Under the pieces are notes generated by a model that was given only the letters and a program-made list of their open reading frames with translations, did not search any database and had not been told where the DNA came from. The position numbers were made by a program, and so were the translations under genes. A DNA stretch of 22,865 bases from a virus. Of this stretch, positions 1-8,261 are shown piece by piece (position 1 is the first letter of the stretch; every line of letters starts with the position of its first letter). The stretch spans positions 1 to 22,865 of IMG/VR virus record IMGVR_UViG_3300005264_000095, one strand, 5' to 3'.

Positions 1-475
1 TACTTCCGTCATAAGTATCTAAATATACTACTTGTCCACCCCCTCCACGATAAAGGTAATACTTAACATTTACTGCATTAATGTATTGACTAGTAAAAGT
101 CTTTCCAACATTACCTGCTATATCATCATTACTAAGTCTTGCAGAAGTTGCAGTGTCTTCATCAAAAGCATTATCTACGTTGACCATATTTGAACTAGTA
201 GTAGTTTCTGTTCGTATAGCGTCTTCTATACCTATAGTAAATCCCTCATCTTCAGTTATTGCAGTATTTGTTTCAGCGGCAACTACACTTCCTAATCTAC
301 CAGCGGAAGAAATATATGCTTCAGCCCATTCCCCACCAATTGCAGATAAAGTCACACCTCTATCTACTAATTGTCTTTGTAAATTTAATGAGCTTGCTCG
401 TAAAGTTACATGCATATTAGCCATCACTTGATTAGCATCTGCTAAAGTTCCATTTGTAAGTTTATATATTACCAT
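1..475 (-). CDS. Putative tail fibre / receptor-binding protein, 3' end cut by window edge
   Basis: This reading frame opens with ATG at 475 and stays open for 158 codons to the window edge, so the C-terminus is missing. The start follows the stop of the upstream gene by one base (TAA-A-ATG), the same coupling seen elsewhere here. The visible part is rich in Ala, Thr and Ser and has the segment DNAFDEDTATSARL, followed by a Gly/Tyr-rich stretch. This resembles the 'NAFDG-T-T' opening of F5/8 type C (discoidin-like, galactose-binding) modules. The resemblance is by eye only. As the last visible member of the tail operon, after other fibre-like genes, it probably contributes to host attachment. 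It could equally be an unrelated fibre protein. Confidence 0.6.
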   Translation of the reverse strand, partial: MVIYKLTNGTLADANQVMANMHVTLRASSLNLQRQLVDRGVTLSAIGGEWAEAYISSAGRLGSVVAAETNTAITEDEGFTIGIEDAIRTETTTSSNMVNVDNAFDEDTATSARLSNDDIAGNVGKTFTSQYINAVNVKYYLYRGGGGQVVYLDTYDGS

Positions 476-476
476 T

Positions 477-1382
477 TTATATCATCCTATTTTTCATCGT
501 AAAAGTAAATTCATCTGTTGGAGATTTACTTTCATCACTAAACACATCTAAACTATCCATTAATTTAGTTGTATCTTCATTCCATGTTGCTACAGAATTA
601 ATTAAAAAACCATTAGCTTCAACACTTGATAAGAAACATTTAATTGTAACTTCTCTTGCAGTAGTATTTAACAAAGGATAATTTAATTGAAAACTTTTAT
701 ACAAATCTGATTCTTCCCATTGTCTTAGTAAATCATAAACTACATCACCTGCAACAAAAACATCAGTTGCATTATTAGTTTCTATTTCTAAAATGAATGT
801 ATCTATATCTCCTGTAACAGTTCCTGTTTCAGTTAAAGTACTAACTGCATCTAAATTAGTAGTTATCCAATTCCAGCCTTGAACTAAATCCACATTAAGA
901 ATAGTTTGTTCATAATAATTACTTGCATCAGAACCAAGTCTTACTTTTAATGATACGATTTTATCTAGCGTAGTTTCATCTTTCACATAAAACCATAACG
1001 CATAAGGTTTAGTTGCATCAACAAATGTTGTTAAAGTTCTAGTCCACGTCTTAGTTACTGATGTTGCATTAGCTAACAAATTTTGAGAAGTATCTTCAGT
1101 TACACCTGCACCTTCTTTGAAAGTTAAAGTGTTATTTGTTGTAGTGTCCCCACCATTTGAACCAGTCATATTATTGTCTCCTGCATCTAACACAGTCCCA
1201 TCTGTAATTGGAACTTTTATAGTTTGATCAGTTGAAGAAACTGTAGGTGTTGTATTTTTTATTCCAATACTAAATTTAGTTGGAGGTAAATACTCTGTTG
1301 AACTTAAACTACCATTAGGAGTCCAAGCTCTACTAAGCATTGATTCTTTACCTTTGTTCGTTATTAAACTCCCTGATGTCAT
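477..1382 (-). CDS. Putative tail fibre / adhesin-like structural protein, 301 aa
   Basis: I do not recognise a named family. The protein is rich in Thr, Ser, Asn and Asp and predicted mostly beta. Residues roughly 60-215 alternate hydrophobic strands (for example WFYVKDETTLDKIVSLKVRL and GWNWITTNLD). That looks like a jelly-roll, carbohydrate-binding type of domain: 'Y-W-Y-D-T-LDKI-S--LRLGSD---Y' is a pattern common in Gal-binding-like modules. It lies between two tail genes, five bases from the upstream stop and one base from the downstream ATG, in the tail operon. A role in the distal tail or in receptor binding is inferred from position and composition. Confidence 0.6.
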   Translation of the reverse strand: MTSGSLITNKGKESMLSRAWTPNGSLSSTEYLPPTKFSIGIKNTTPTVSSTDQTIKVPITDGTVLDAGDNNMTGSNGGDTTTNNTLTFKEGAGVTEDTSQNLLANATSVTKTWTRTLTTFVDATKPYALWFYVKDETTLDKIVSLKVRLGSDASNYYEQTILNVDLVQGWNWITTNLDAVSTLTETGTVTGDIDTFILEIETNNATDVFVAGDVVYDLLRQWEESDLYKSFQLNYPLLNTTAREVTIKCFLSSVEANGFLINSVATWNEDTTKLMDSLDVFSDESKSPTDEFTFTMKNRMI

Positions 1383-1387
1383 TTTAT

Positions 1388-1732
1388 TTATTCCTTATTT
1401 AATTCTGGTCTATTATCTATTATGTTTCTACTTGCATCAAGAACAACTTCAGTGTTATACCATTTCAATAATAATTCACTTACTTTAGTATCGCTAATTC
1501 TTGTAAAACTATGATAACTAAACTTGTTAAGAAATCGTAAAAGTAATTCTTCTGATACTTTTGTTTCATCATATTCAATTATTCCTATGAATCTTGCATC
1601 TGTTTCAGTATTACCAAAACCTGTTTCTTGGAAGTCTATGTCCCATTTTCCGTTCCGTATTTCCAATGTTGGATCTACATTATTTCTACTACTTAAAGTA
1701 AATCTATCCCATGTTATAAATTCTCTTTTCAT
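1388..1732 (-). CDS. Hypothetical tail-operon protein, 114 aa
   Basis: No family is recognised. The protein is compact and mixed alpha/beta, with charged helices in the C-terminal half (SEELLLRFLNKF, SELLLKWYNTEV) and no signal peptide or membrane segment. It sits four bases after the lectin-like gene and five bases before the next adhesin-like gene, all in one direction, so it is co-expressed with the distal tail genes. A small fibre-assembly chaperone or connector between fibre subunits would fit that position, but nothing in the sequence proves it. Confidence 0.6.
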   Translation of the reverse strand: MKREFITWDRFTLSSRNNVDPTLEIRNGKWDIDFQETGFGNTETDARFIGIIEYDETKVSEELLLRFLNKFSYHSFTRISDTKVSELLLKWYNTEVVLDASRNIIDNRPELNKE

Positions 1733-1736
1733 TTTA

Positions 1737-2945
1737 TTATACTCCGTTCATTTTAGTGAATGATATTCCATTCACTTTACTCATTAATATGCCAAAAATT
1801 GTAAGTCCTACGCTTGGTGTTGGTCCAGGTCCAAAAGGATATTGTAATCCACTACCACTATTATATAAATTTGTAACTTCAGATTGAAGTAATTCTCGAT
1901 CCCAGATACCAACTTCATCAATATCTCCAGGGAAATAAGATGTTAAATATTGTGTAGATTGTCCTATTTGTAAAGGCTCAGAACTAGTTGGAGGAGCAGT
2001 GTTACCGTCCCCGTAAGCCCAAGAACCACTAAGTAAATTACCATTAAGATATATTTTTGCACTAGAACCAGTTCCATAAGTATATGAAACTACAACATGA
2101 TTCCACACATTATCTGTTAAATCAACAGTAGTTGAATATATATGATCTGCACTAGGATAATAAGCAAATGTAATCTTATTGGTCCAAACACCGATTAATC
2201 CTTTATAACCTGCACCAATAATCGCACTATTATTAGGAGATGAACTTGGTTTAACCCACGCACTCCAAGAGATAGTATCTCCACTTGAAGGGTTAAATGT
2301 ATCTCCAAGACCTACAGTATCATTTATACCATCAAAACTATAAGCTCCATTTATTTTACCTGTTGCATTATAAGTAGCTCCGTCTATTGTACCATCATTA
2401 GAACCATGTGCATCTGGAAAACTTCCGTCTTCGTCAGCTTTGTAATAACTAATTAAACTATTGGTTAAAGTTACATCTAAAGGATAACTTAATCCATTTG
2501 AAGCATTATATAATTCTGTAACTTCACTAGCAGATAAAGTTCTACTCCATATACCAATTTCATCAACTTCACAATCACTATAAAAACCATTATAATCTCC
2601 ACCTCTACCAATATTCCAATTACCAGCAGATGTATAATTAGGTGTACCTGTGCCAGTATTATCATTTACTGCATTTCGATATATCTTTAAATTAGTTCCA
2701 TCATAAGTGCATACTATGTGATACCACGTACCTGTAGAAAGTGTAGCTGTAGCTGCTTCTCCTGTAGAACTTGCGAATTGAAATTTTAAAGTACTGCCTT
2801 GCATCCAAAGTAATGTTCCATAACTACCAACATTATAAAGGTCTGTAGCTCCACTTATTGTACCATCATAAGAACCAGTTGCGTCAGGAAAACTTCCATC
2901 AGTATCTGCTTTATGGTAACTAGTTAAACCATCTATTAATGCCAT
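1737..2945 (-). CDS. LamG/concanavalin A-like double-domain tail adhesin, 402 aa
   Basis: Two copies of a laminin-G-like (concanavalin A fold) module are visible. Copy 1 spans residues about 1-155 and copy 2 about 158-375. Both open with SYxKAD-DGSFPDA-GS-DGTI-GAT and both end with DEIG/VGIW-R-L--SEVT-LYN, the closing signature of LamG_3-type domains. Copy 2 is complete, including SFDGINDTVGLGD and SAWVKP. Copy 1 lacks that central block, which suggests a duplication followed by an internal deletion. LamG modules bind glycans or proteins, so this is probably a receptor-binding tail fibre. The C-terminus carries a short non-LamG tail rich in Gly, Pro and hydrophobic residues. It sits between the trimeric fibre gene and a small unknown gene. 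Confidence 0.8.
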   Translation of the reverse strand: MALIDGLTSYHKADTDGSFPDATGSYDGTISGATDLYNVGSYGTLLWMQGSTLKFQFASSTGEAATATLSTGTWYHIVCTYDGTNLKIYRNAVNDNTGTGTPNYTSAGNWNIGRGGDYNGFYSDCEVDEIGIWSRTLSASEVTELYNASNGLSYPLDVTLTNSLISYYKADEDGSFPDAHGSNDGTIDGATYNATGKINGAYSFDGINDTVGLGDTFNPSSGDTISWSAWVKPSSSPNNSAIIGAGYKGLIGVWTNKITFAYYPSADHIYSTTVDLTDNVWNHVVVSYTYGTGSSAKIYLNGNLLSGSWAYGDGNTAPPTSSEPLQIGQSTQYLTSYFPGDIDEVGIWDRELLQSEVTNLYNSGSGLQYPFGPGPTPSVGLTIFGILMSKVNGISFTKMNGV

Positions 2946-2947
2946 AT

Positions 2948-3703
2948 TTAAGCAACCTCGTAAACATCTAAACTAGGTATAAATTCTAAATTAGTCGTAC
3001 TTGTTGCTACTCCAATAGCTCTAACAAATTGACCAGTAGTACTTGGTGCAGTTGCAGTAAATCCTCCAGCTGTAGCACTTACAAAATAAGTTGCACCTAT
3101 AGTTAATCCTGTTGTAGTTATGTTACCTTTTACGATAAAAGTACCCATTGAATCTGCACTGATTGTTGAGTTAGCAATTGCTAATCTTCCTGCACTTGTT
3201 GCTAATGCTGCTGCATTAACTTTCCAATATTTACCATCCGATTTAAGATAAGTTAAATCTCCAGCAACTACTGCTTCCCCTGCTTGAAGCGTATTCTTAT
3301 GTGTAAAATTATATGCAGTAACTTCTGAAAATTCTGGTGATCCTCCACTAGTAACATCTTGATCTATGAAAGAGTGATCAGTACCATTACTTGAACGATG
3401 AGTAGTGTTTGCAGCTACATCTGTATTACCACTAACTTCTGTATCGAAATCAGAAATAGTACTTGCTGTTTGTGTTCCAGTATGATTACTTCTATCTCTA
3501 TCTGTTGAATGAAAATGTAATGCCGAATCTCCTGCATCTGTTAAATCAGTTGCATTTGTATCGTTAATATTATTTACTTCCGCACCAGTTTCTACACTTG
3601 ATAATTTAGCAGTATCTTCTCCATCAACCAATAATTTAATTTGATCAAAATCTGTTTCTAAAAATCCGCTTAAGTTTGTACTTGTTAAATTTATTGTTGC
3701 CAT
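2948..3703 (-). CDS. Tail fibre protein, 251 aa
   Basis: The start has a GAGG ribosome site inside the end of the upstream hub gene. The N-terminal half is full of short polar repeats (AKLSSVETGAEVN, HFHSTDRDRSNHTGTQ, STISDF). The HNHTGTQ-like and 'S-I-DF---V' patterns are typical of tailed-virus fibre shafts. The C-terminal half (about 130-251) is a beta-rich domain with GEAVVAGDLTYLKSDGKYW and alternating Gly/Thr strands, a pattern found in many virus tail proteins of the 'DUF2190-like / capsid cement-like' sort. It probably forms a trimeric fibre attached to the 660-residue hub protein encoded just upstream. Recognition of the shaft repeats is fairly safe; host target is unknown. Confidence 0.75.
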   Translation of the reverse strand: MATINLTSTNLSGFLETDFDQIKLLVDGEDTAKLSSVETGAEVNNINDTNATDLTDAGDSALHFHSTDRDRSNHTGTQTASTISDFDTEVSGNTDVAANTTHRSSNGTDHSFIDQDVTSGGSPEFSEVTAYNFTHKNTLQAGEAVVAGDLTYLKSDGKYWKVNAAALATSAGRLAIANSTISADSMGTFIVKGNITTTGLTIGATYFVSATAGGFTATAPSTTGQFVRAIGVATSTTNLEFIPSLDVYEVA

Positions 3704-3707
3704 TCTT

Positions 3708-5690
3708 TTATTCCTCTAAAAATAGATTTATACTTGGTTGAGTATATTCTCCATAACTGTTGTAAGTATTACTTATTATTACTGATACAGCTCCAAGTGC
3801 ACCCCATGTTCCGAAAGCTGTAGGGAATGCATTACCTGCACTAAGATTAGTTATTCGTAATTTAACACCTTTATCATCTACAGTTGTAAATGCAGTTCTT
3901 TGACCTAGTGTCGCTTCTTGCCAAGTAACACCACCATCACCACTTATTTCTGTTGAAAAATCTCCTGAAGTATTAGGTAAATTAATTGTGAAATAACTAG
4001 GCACAGGTCCTTTCATTATATTATTTGTTACAATGAAATCTCCAGCAAGTAAAGTAATTTCTTTAGTTGTTGTGTTCCAATTTCCAGTTGAAGTTACATC
4101 TAAAAAATCTTCATCATATAAATATTCCTTGTAAGTATTATTTTGTTGAACAGTCATAATATCTCTACGAACTGCAATTCCTGATTCACCTAATTTATTT
4201 TCGCCTAAAATACCATAAGTGTGATGTCCTAGAATAAATGAAGTTGTTGTTTCTGTTCCCCAATTTTCATCACCCCAAATTCCGTAATCATTATGTCCCC
4301 AAATTAATGTGTCTCCAGTTATATTTTTAATTTCTAAATTACAATATCTTCTTTCGTAAGTATATTCTTTTGAAAGACCGATAAGTTGTCTAAGTAATTG
4401 TGTTAAGTTAGTTTCTTTTTCTTCTAAATCCCTTATTCTAGTTTGAATGGATTCTATTAATTCTAATCCTTCTAATTTAGGATCTCCAATTTCAATAATA
4501 TCTGAGAATCCAGGATATTTCATAATAACTTTTTGAACAACATACGAACCAGATTTATTAATGTTTATAGTATCAATAACATCAACTAAATCTCCTGGTT
4601 TAATATCGAATAAATTAACTTCTAAAGTTGTTTTAGGTTTAGGAAATGCAAATCTACTAAGTAAATTATTAACTCGTGTTTCTGCATCTTCTACATTTAC
4701 AATATCATCAAAAGTAAATATTTCTCCTTGTGTTAAATTATATTTAGCAACACTTGTTGGTTCAATACTTGTTGCAGGTGCAGGTAATCTTGTTGTGTAT
4801 ATTATATCTACATTATTAGTTCCTACACTAGGTGCAGTTGTAAAATATATTGTTTTCAAAGTCTTATCAACATAATAATCATAGTTTAAAGTTGATTCAG
4901 GAACTCCTCTTTTTTGTAAAATACTATTCACATAAATTTCAGTAATTTCAGGTTCATTAATTAATTTGAAAGAAATATTTGAACCATCACCATTAAATTC
5001 TTCGTTACGAGTATCTTCTTCGTATGCACCTTTAACAGTTATTTTGTTTCGCATATTTTCTATGTCTTCTTCCCATATAGGTATATTTAAAATATTGCTA
5101 CCTACTATTAATTGAGTGGGATAATCAACATTACTTAAAGGTTCGAATCTGATCCAATCATTTTCATAATCATAATAAAATAAATAATCTATTAATTTAG
5201 ACAATCTTTGTAATCTGTTTAATCTTGATTGATCTTTTGAAATAAATTTTTTAATAGTTATATCTGTTGATTCTTTTCCAGACGCAACAACACTTGCAGT
5301 AAATCCACCTTCAACAATAATATCTTGAGCTATTGCAGATATTTCTCCTTGTTCAACGTCAATATCTCGATCATAACTTGTTGTAAAATAATCATGAACT
5401 AATTGTTGTATTGGATCAGTACAATCTAAAATGATAAATGTTCCAGTATTTGAAATTCGTTTAATATTTCCTTTAAATATTTTAGTTTCAGTAGAACTAA
5501 GTGTACCTCTTTGAATTAATATTTCCATACCTGCACTTAAATCAGAAATAGTTGATAAAATAGAATTATCAACTTTTAAACTAGCAGTGTTACCTGTTGT
5601 TTGTTGTTTAGATAATACTATCGTAGTTTCTGCTAATACGTGAGATGTAATATCTATTTCATTTAGTGTAAATTTATAACTTTGTACCAT
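3708..5690 (-). CDS. Tail hub / baseplate (Tal-like) protein, 660 aa
   Basis: This is the largest gene of the tail operon. Residues about 1-400 look like the hub fold of tail proteins of the gp27/Tal type: an opening beta layer (SYKFTLNEIDITSHVL), a segment 'FKGNIKRISNTGTFIILDC', and a helical part followed by 'NMRNKITVKGAYEED' and 'LFDIKPGDLVDVID'. These last motifs recur in siphovirus hub proteins where the central ring continues into the tip. Residues about 410-435 form a probable coiled coil (RIRDLEEKETNLTQLLRQL). The rest is a beta-rich extension with repeated WG/YG motifs (LIWGHNDYGIWGDENWG, GHHTYGILGENKLGE), possibly a small repeat domain exposed at the tail tip. Its position after the tape-measure candidate and before the fibres supports the call. 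Confidence 0.7.
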   Translation of the reverse strand: MVQSYKFTLNEIDITSHVLAETTIVLSKQQTTGNTASLKVDNSILSTISDLSAGMEILIQRGTLSSTETKIFKGNIKRISNTGTFIILDCTDPIQQLVHDYFTTSYDRDIDVEQGEISAIAQDIIVEGGFTASVVASGKESTDITIKKFISKDQSRLNRLQRLSKLIDYLFYYDYENDWIRFEPLSNVDYPTQLIVGSNILNIPIWEEDIENMRNKITVKGAYEEDTRNEEFNGDGSNISFKLINEPEITEIYVNSILQKRGVPESTLNYDYYVDKTLKTIYFTTAPSVGTNNVDIIYTTRLPAPATSIEPTSVAKYNLTQGEIFTFDDIVNVEDAETRVNNLLSRFAFPKPKTTLEVNLFDIKPGDLVDVIDTININKSGSYVVQKVIMKYPGFSDIIEIGDPKLEGLELIESIQTRIRDLEEKETNLTQLLRQLIGLSKEYTYERRYCNLEIKNITGDTLIWGHNDYGIWGDENWGTETTTSFILGHHTYGILGENKLGESGIAVRRDIMTVQQNNTYKEYLYDEDFLDVTSTGNWNTTTKEITLLAGDFIVTNNIMKGPVPSYFTINLPNTSGDFSTEISGDGGVTWQEATLGQRTAFTTVDDKGVKLRITNLSAGNAFPTAFGTWGALGAVSVIISNTYNSYGEYTQPSINLFLEE

Positions 5691-5691
5691 T

Positions 5692-6084
5692 CTAACATTC
5701 CATTAATATTAAACTATATATTATTCTAAAAGGATCATTATTGCTTCGTGTCCAAGTCCAATCAACTGCATCTACTAAATAATATTGACCAAAACTATCC
5801 ATAAAAGTTTTACTTGTTTGAACATTAGCATTTACCCAAGATTCTATTTTATCAATAAATGTTTTTATTTGATTTTCATAATTAGCACCGCTAAATCCTG
5901 ATCCATCCATTGCACCTTGTAAAGTTATTAAACGAGATTTACCTAATAAGTTAAAACTCATTCGTCCAGTTGTACCTGTTAAAGGCATATTCAAATCTAA
6001 AAATTTAATATTAATTTGATTGTTCTCTGTGTAAATTTGTCCTAATGATTCACTTCCCTCAAATATATTTAATGTTGGTTTCAT
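5692..6084 (-). CDS. Small tail protein, possibly distal tail / hub-adjacent, 130 aa
   Basis: A compact protein with beta-rich N-terminal half and the segment GRMSFNLLGKSRLITLQGAM. An alpha segment follows (ENQIKTFIDKIESWVNANVQ) and then DAVDWTWTRSNNDPFRIIYSLILME. The order 'sheet, long helix, sheet' with a closing 'Y-L-L' strand is like small baseplate/tail-tip proteins that polymerise as rings. It overlaps the upstream gene by four bases (ATGA) and its TAG stop is one base before the hub gene ATG, so it is translated with both neighbours. Distal-tail or hub-adapter function is inferred from its position between tape measure and hub. Confidence 0.55.
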   Translation of the reverse strand: MKPTLNIFEGSESLGQIYTENNQINIKFLDLNMPLTGTTGRMSFNLLGKSRLITLQGAMDGSGFSGANYENQIKTFIDKIESWVNANVQTSKTFMDSFGQYYLVDAVDWTWTRSNNDPFRIIYSLILMEC

Positions 6085-6857
6085 TCTGCACTCCTAACAT
6101 AATTAATTACATTATATCTATCTAATTTATCTTTAATTTGAGAAGGAACATTTTCAGGATTTAAACCTAATGTTGATAAACCTTTATCCGTATCATCTCT
6201 AATTAATTGTGAATCTGATTTATGTTCTTGTTCTTTTCTTCGTTCTATTGCACGTCTTGCTGAATCTATTGCTGCAGTATATCTCTTTAAAGCAGTTTCA
6301 GCATTTTTAGTACCTGTAACCATATCTTGAGTTTTTAATAATAATTGTTGTGTATTTTCAGGTAATTCATCATAATATCCTTGAATTATTCCTGCAGCTT
6401 TACTTTGTTGTTGATAAATCTCTAATAATTCATGTCTATCATCCAAAATACCTTTTTCAATTGCTTGTTCTTCAGTTAATATATCTAAAGTTTCGCCAGT
6501 CATAGTATTATATCTTTCAACAGTTCCATCATCTCCTTTTCTATAAGATTCTGCACCAGTCATACCTGGTCTACCTAAATTTTTCATAACATTAACATTT
6601 TGAGATAAGTGATCTAAACCTGCACCATAACTCATTCCGCCAACTGCAGCAACTGCAGTACCAACTGTTTTTTTCCCAAATCCTAAAAGTGAACTTATTA
6701 TATCTCCACCGCCACCAGCAAGACCACTTTGACCTAACTTTTGCGATCTTGAACTTGCAGCGTTTAATTTTTTAAGTTCTTTTAATATTTCTTTGTTTAA
6801 GTTACCTTCGCTTGAACCTGAACCTCGATTAATTTTAATTCCTGCGACTGATACCAT
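6081..6857 (-). CDS. Candidate short tape-measure / tail-lumen protein, 258 aa
   Basis: The gene lies where tape-measure genes lie, after the tail tube and chaperone-like genes and before the tail-tip genes. The protein has a charged helical N-terminus (EILKELKKLN). A Gly/Ala-rich hydrophobic segment follows at about residues 45-80 (AGGGGDIISSLLGFGKK and TVGTAVAAVGGMSYGAG), such as tape-measure proteins use to cross a membrane. A long helical C-terminal half has many Glu, Lys, Gln and Arg. At 258 residues it is far shorter than the usual 600-2000 of siphoviruses. If it is the tape measure the tail would be short; alternatively it is a different internal tail or DNA-ejection protein. No tape-measure family signature is visible. 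Confidence 0.5.
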   Translation of the reverse strand: MVSVAGIKINRGSGSSEGNLNKEILKELKKLNAASSRSQKLGQSGLAGGGGDIISSLLGFGKKTVGTAVAAVGGMSYGAGLDHLSQNVNVMKNLGRPGMTGAESYRKGDDGTVERYNTMTGETLDILTEEQAIEKGILDDRHELLEIYQQQSKAAGIIQGYYDELPENTQQLLLKTQDMVTGTKNAETALKRYTAAIDSARRAIERRKEQEHKSDSQLIRDDTDKGLSTLGLNPENVPSQIKDKLDRYNVINYVRSAE

Positions 6858-7300
6858 TATTTAGACCTCTGTAAATTTGTTTTAACTCTTTGCATTCCTT
6901 CTTTTGCTTGTTGGTCAAACCATTCAACATCAGTTTCTTTAAATATGTTGGTTGAATCAGAAGATGTCCCCCCAAGATCATCTTCCTTTGTGGGTTGTGC
7001 TACGGATTGGATTTCAATTAATCCGTGACCTTGCAAAATACGCTTAATCTTATCCCTTAATATTGTACCTTCTTTAGGTGTTAAATTATCAATTTGTTTA
7101 GGTTTTAAATTAGTTAAATTATATTCAAATAAAGTTAGCATTACATTTTCATTAATTACGTCTTTAGCAATAGTACTATTATTAATTATTTTATTAGCTA
7201 ATCCATTAGTTAATTCATAGAATTGAACTTTAGTTCGAAGAACATCTCCAGACAATTTCAATTCAATAAAGTCATTACTAAGTTTCTTTCTATTAAACAT
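6857..7300 (-). CDS. Putative tail assembly chaperone-like protein, 147 aa
   Basis: An in-frame ATG at 7312 lies upstream, but I place the start at 7300 because a GGAG ribosome site sits six bases before it; that site falls between the two ATGs. The protein is largely helical and charged, with no membrane segment. Residues about 1-100 look like a small folded domain (LKLSGDVLRTKVQFYELTNG, NLTPKEGTILRDKIKRIL) and the last 45 residues are polar and probably disordered. Its place between the tail tube gene and the tape-measure candidate is where tail assembly chaperones are usually encoded. I see no obvious frameshift slippery site. The stop and the next start share a base (TAATG). Confidence 0.5.
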   Translation of the reverse strand: MFNRKKLSNDFIELKLSGDVLRTKVQFYELTNGLANKIINNSTIAKDVINENVMLTLFEYNLTNLKPKQIDNLTPKEGTILRDKIKRILQGHGLIEIQSVAQPTKEDDLGGTSSDSTNIFKETDVEWFDQQAKEGMQRVKTNLQRSK

Positions 7301-7302
7301 TT

Positions 7303-8259
7303 TTAACTCCATGATGCGAATACATCATCTTTAGGTTTTTGTGCTGTAAAACTTACAGATAAAACTACAATTCCACCACCTAATGATGCAGGTTTTGAAA
7401 TGTTATCAATTGAACATTGATCTAATTTAATACTTGCATTGTTAGTTCCGTTAGCTAAATCAACATGAAATTCTAAATTTGCAGGTGCAAGAGTTGAACT
7501 TGAACCATCAACTGGACCACTTGTTGCAGTTTGTCCATAGAAATCTTCAATTAAAGTTGTTGCTAATGATGAACTCATTACAATACTTAATGATCCTGTT
7601 ATTGATCTTCCACTATTAACTGGTAAATTAATAAATCGTGATTCAATACTACGATTTTCTCCAGGAGTGTTTGCAAAGTTAATTGAAAAGTCTCTAACTC
7701 CTGATAAAGCTGAAGGTGTTGTTCCCCATTTCCAAGTTCCACCAATAGTTGTATATGCTGTTTGAGTAGGTGCTGTATATGAACTTGCACTTCCAGTATA
7801 TTTAGATTTCTGACCAACAAAGTTAGCTGAACAAGTTACAACTTGACCGATAGATCCACTAATAGAAAAGTCAGTTCCATAACATCCTGAATAAATAAAA
7901 CCTGAACTAGTTTCAGTTGAATTAAAATCTTCTAATGTAAAACATTTAATATCTTGTGATCTAATTCCATATTGATCTGCAGTTGTTAAATCAGATCCAG
8001 AAATAGGACCAACCCAAGCTTGTAAAAAAGTCCAATCTGTTAAGTTCCAAGTTAAAGAACCACCACAATCAAATATTCCTAAATTAGTTTTAACAGGATT
8101 TAATCCATCACCTAAACCACGTTCATAAATATAATTATTGTTACCAGGGTTACAATCTGATGATTGAACTCTACCTATTACTGCTGTTGTTTCAACTGCT
8201 GTTCCATATACACTCTCGAAACCATACTTAATTCGTGTTAAATCTTGACTTTGACCCAT
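7303..8259 (-). CDS. Major tail (tube) protein, 318 aa
   Basis: The protein is beta-rich throughout, with low charge and many Ser, Thr and Gly. It opens with RIKYGFESVYGTAV, a start typical of phage tail tube proteins ('--GxExxyGtxv--'), followed by the region FDCGGSLTWNLTDWTFLQAW. The repeated pairs of strands 'ITGSLSIVMSSSLATTLIEDFYG' style and 'SVSFTAQKP' near the C-terminus are what one expects from a tube subunit with the two-sheet fold. A GGAG site lies upstream of ATG. It is the second gene of the tail operon, as is usual for the tube gene after a connector or terminator gene. Tube subunits polymerise into the DNA-conducting tail. Confidence 0.75.
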   Translation of the reverse strand: MGQSQDLTRIKYGFESVYGTAVETTAVIGRVQSSDCNPGNNNYIYERGLGDGLNPVKTNLGIFDCGGSLTWNLTDWTFLQAWVGPISGSDLTTADQYGIRSQDIKCFTLEDFNSTETSSGFIYSGCYGTDFSISGSIGQVVTCSANFVGQKSKYTGSASSYTAPTQTAYTTIGGTWKWGTTPSALSGVRDFSINFANTPGENRSIESRFINLPVNSGRSITGSLSIVMSSSLATTLIEDFYGQTATSGPVDGSSSTLAPANLEFHVDLANGTNNASIKLDQCSIDNISKPASLGGGIVVLSVSFTAQKPKDDVFASWS

Positions 8260-8261
8260 TT

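Noticed and set aside
153-431. Plus-strand 92-residue frame
   Set aside because: It lies opposite the partial tail gene at 1-475, which fits the operon by one-base coupling. The plus-strand frame has low-complexity Ser/Val composition as expected of a shadow.
7599-7820. Second minus-strand frame inside the tail tube gene
   Set aside because: A Leu/Gln-rich out-of-frame overlap with no ribosome site; the tube gene frame is clearly the coding one.
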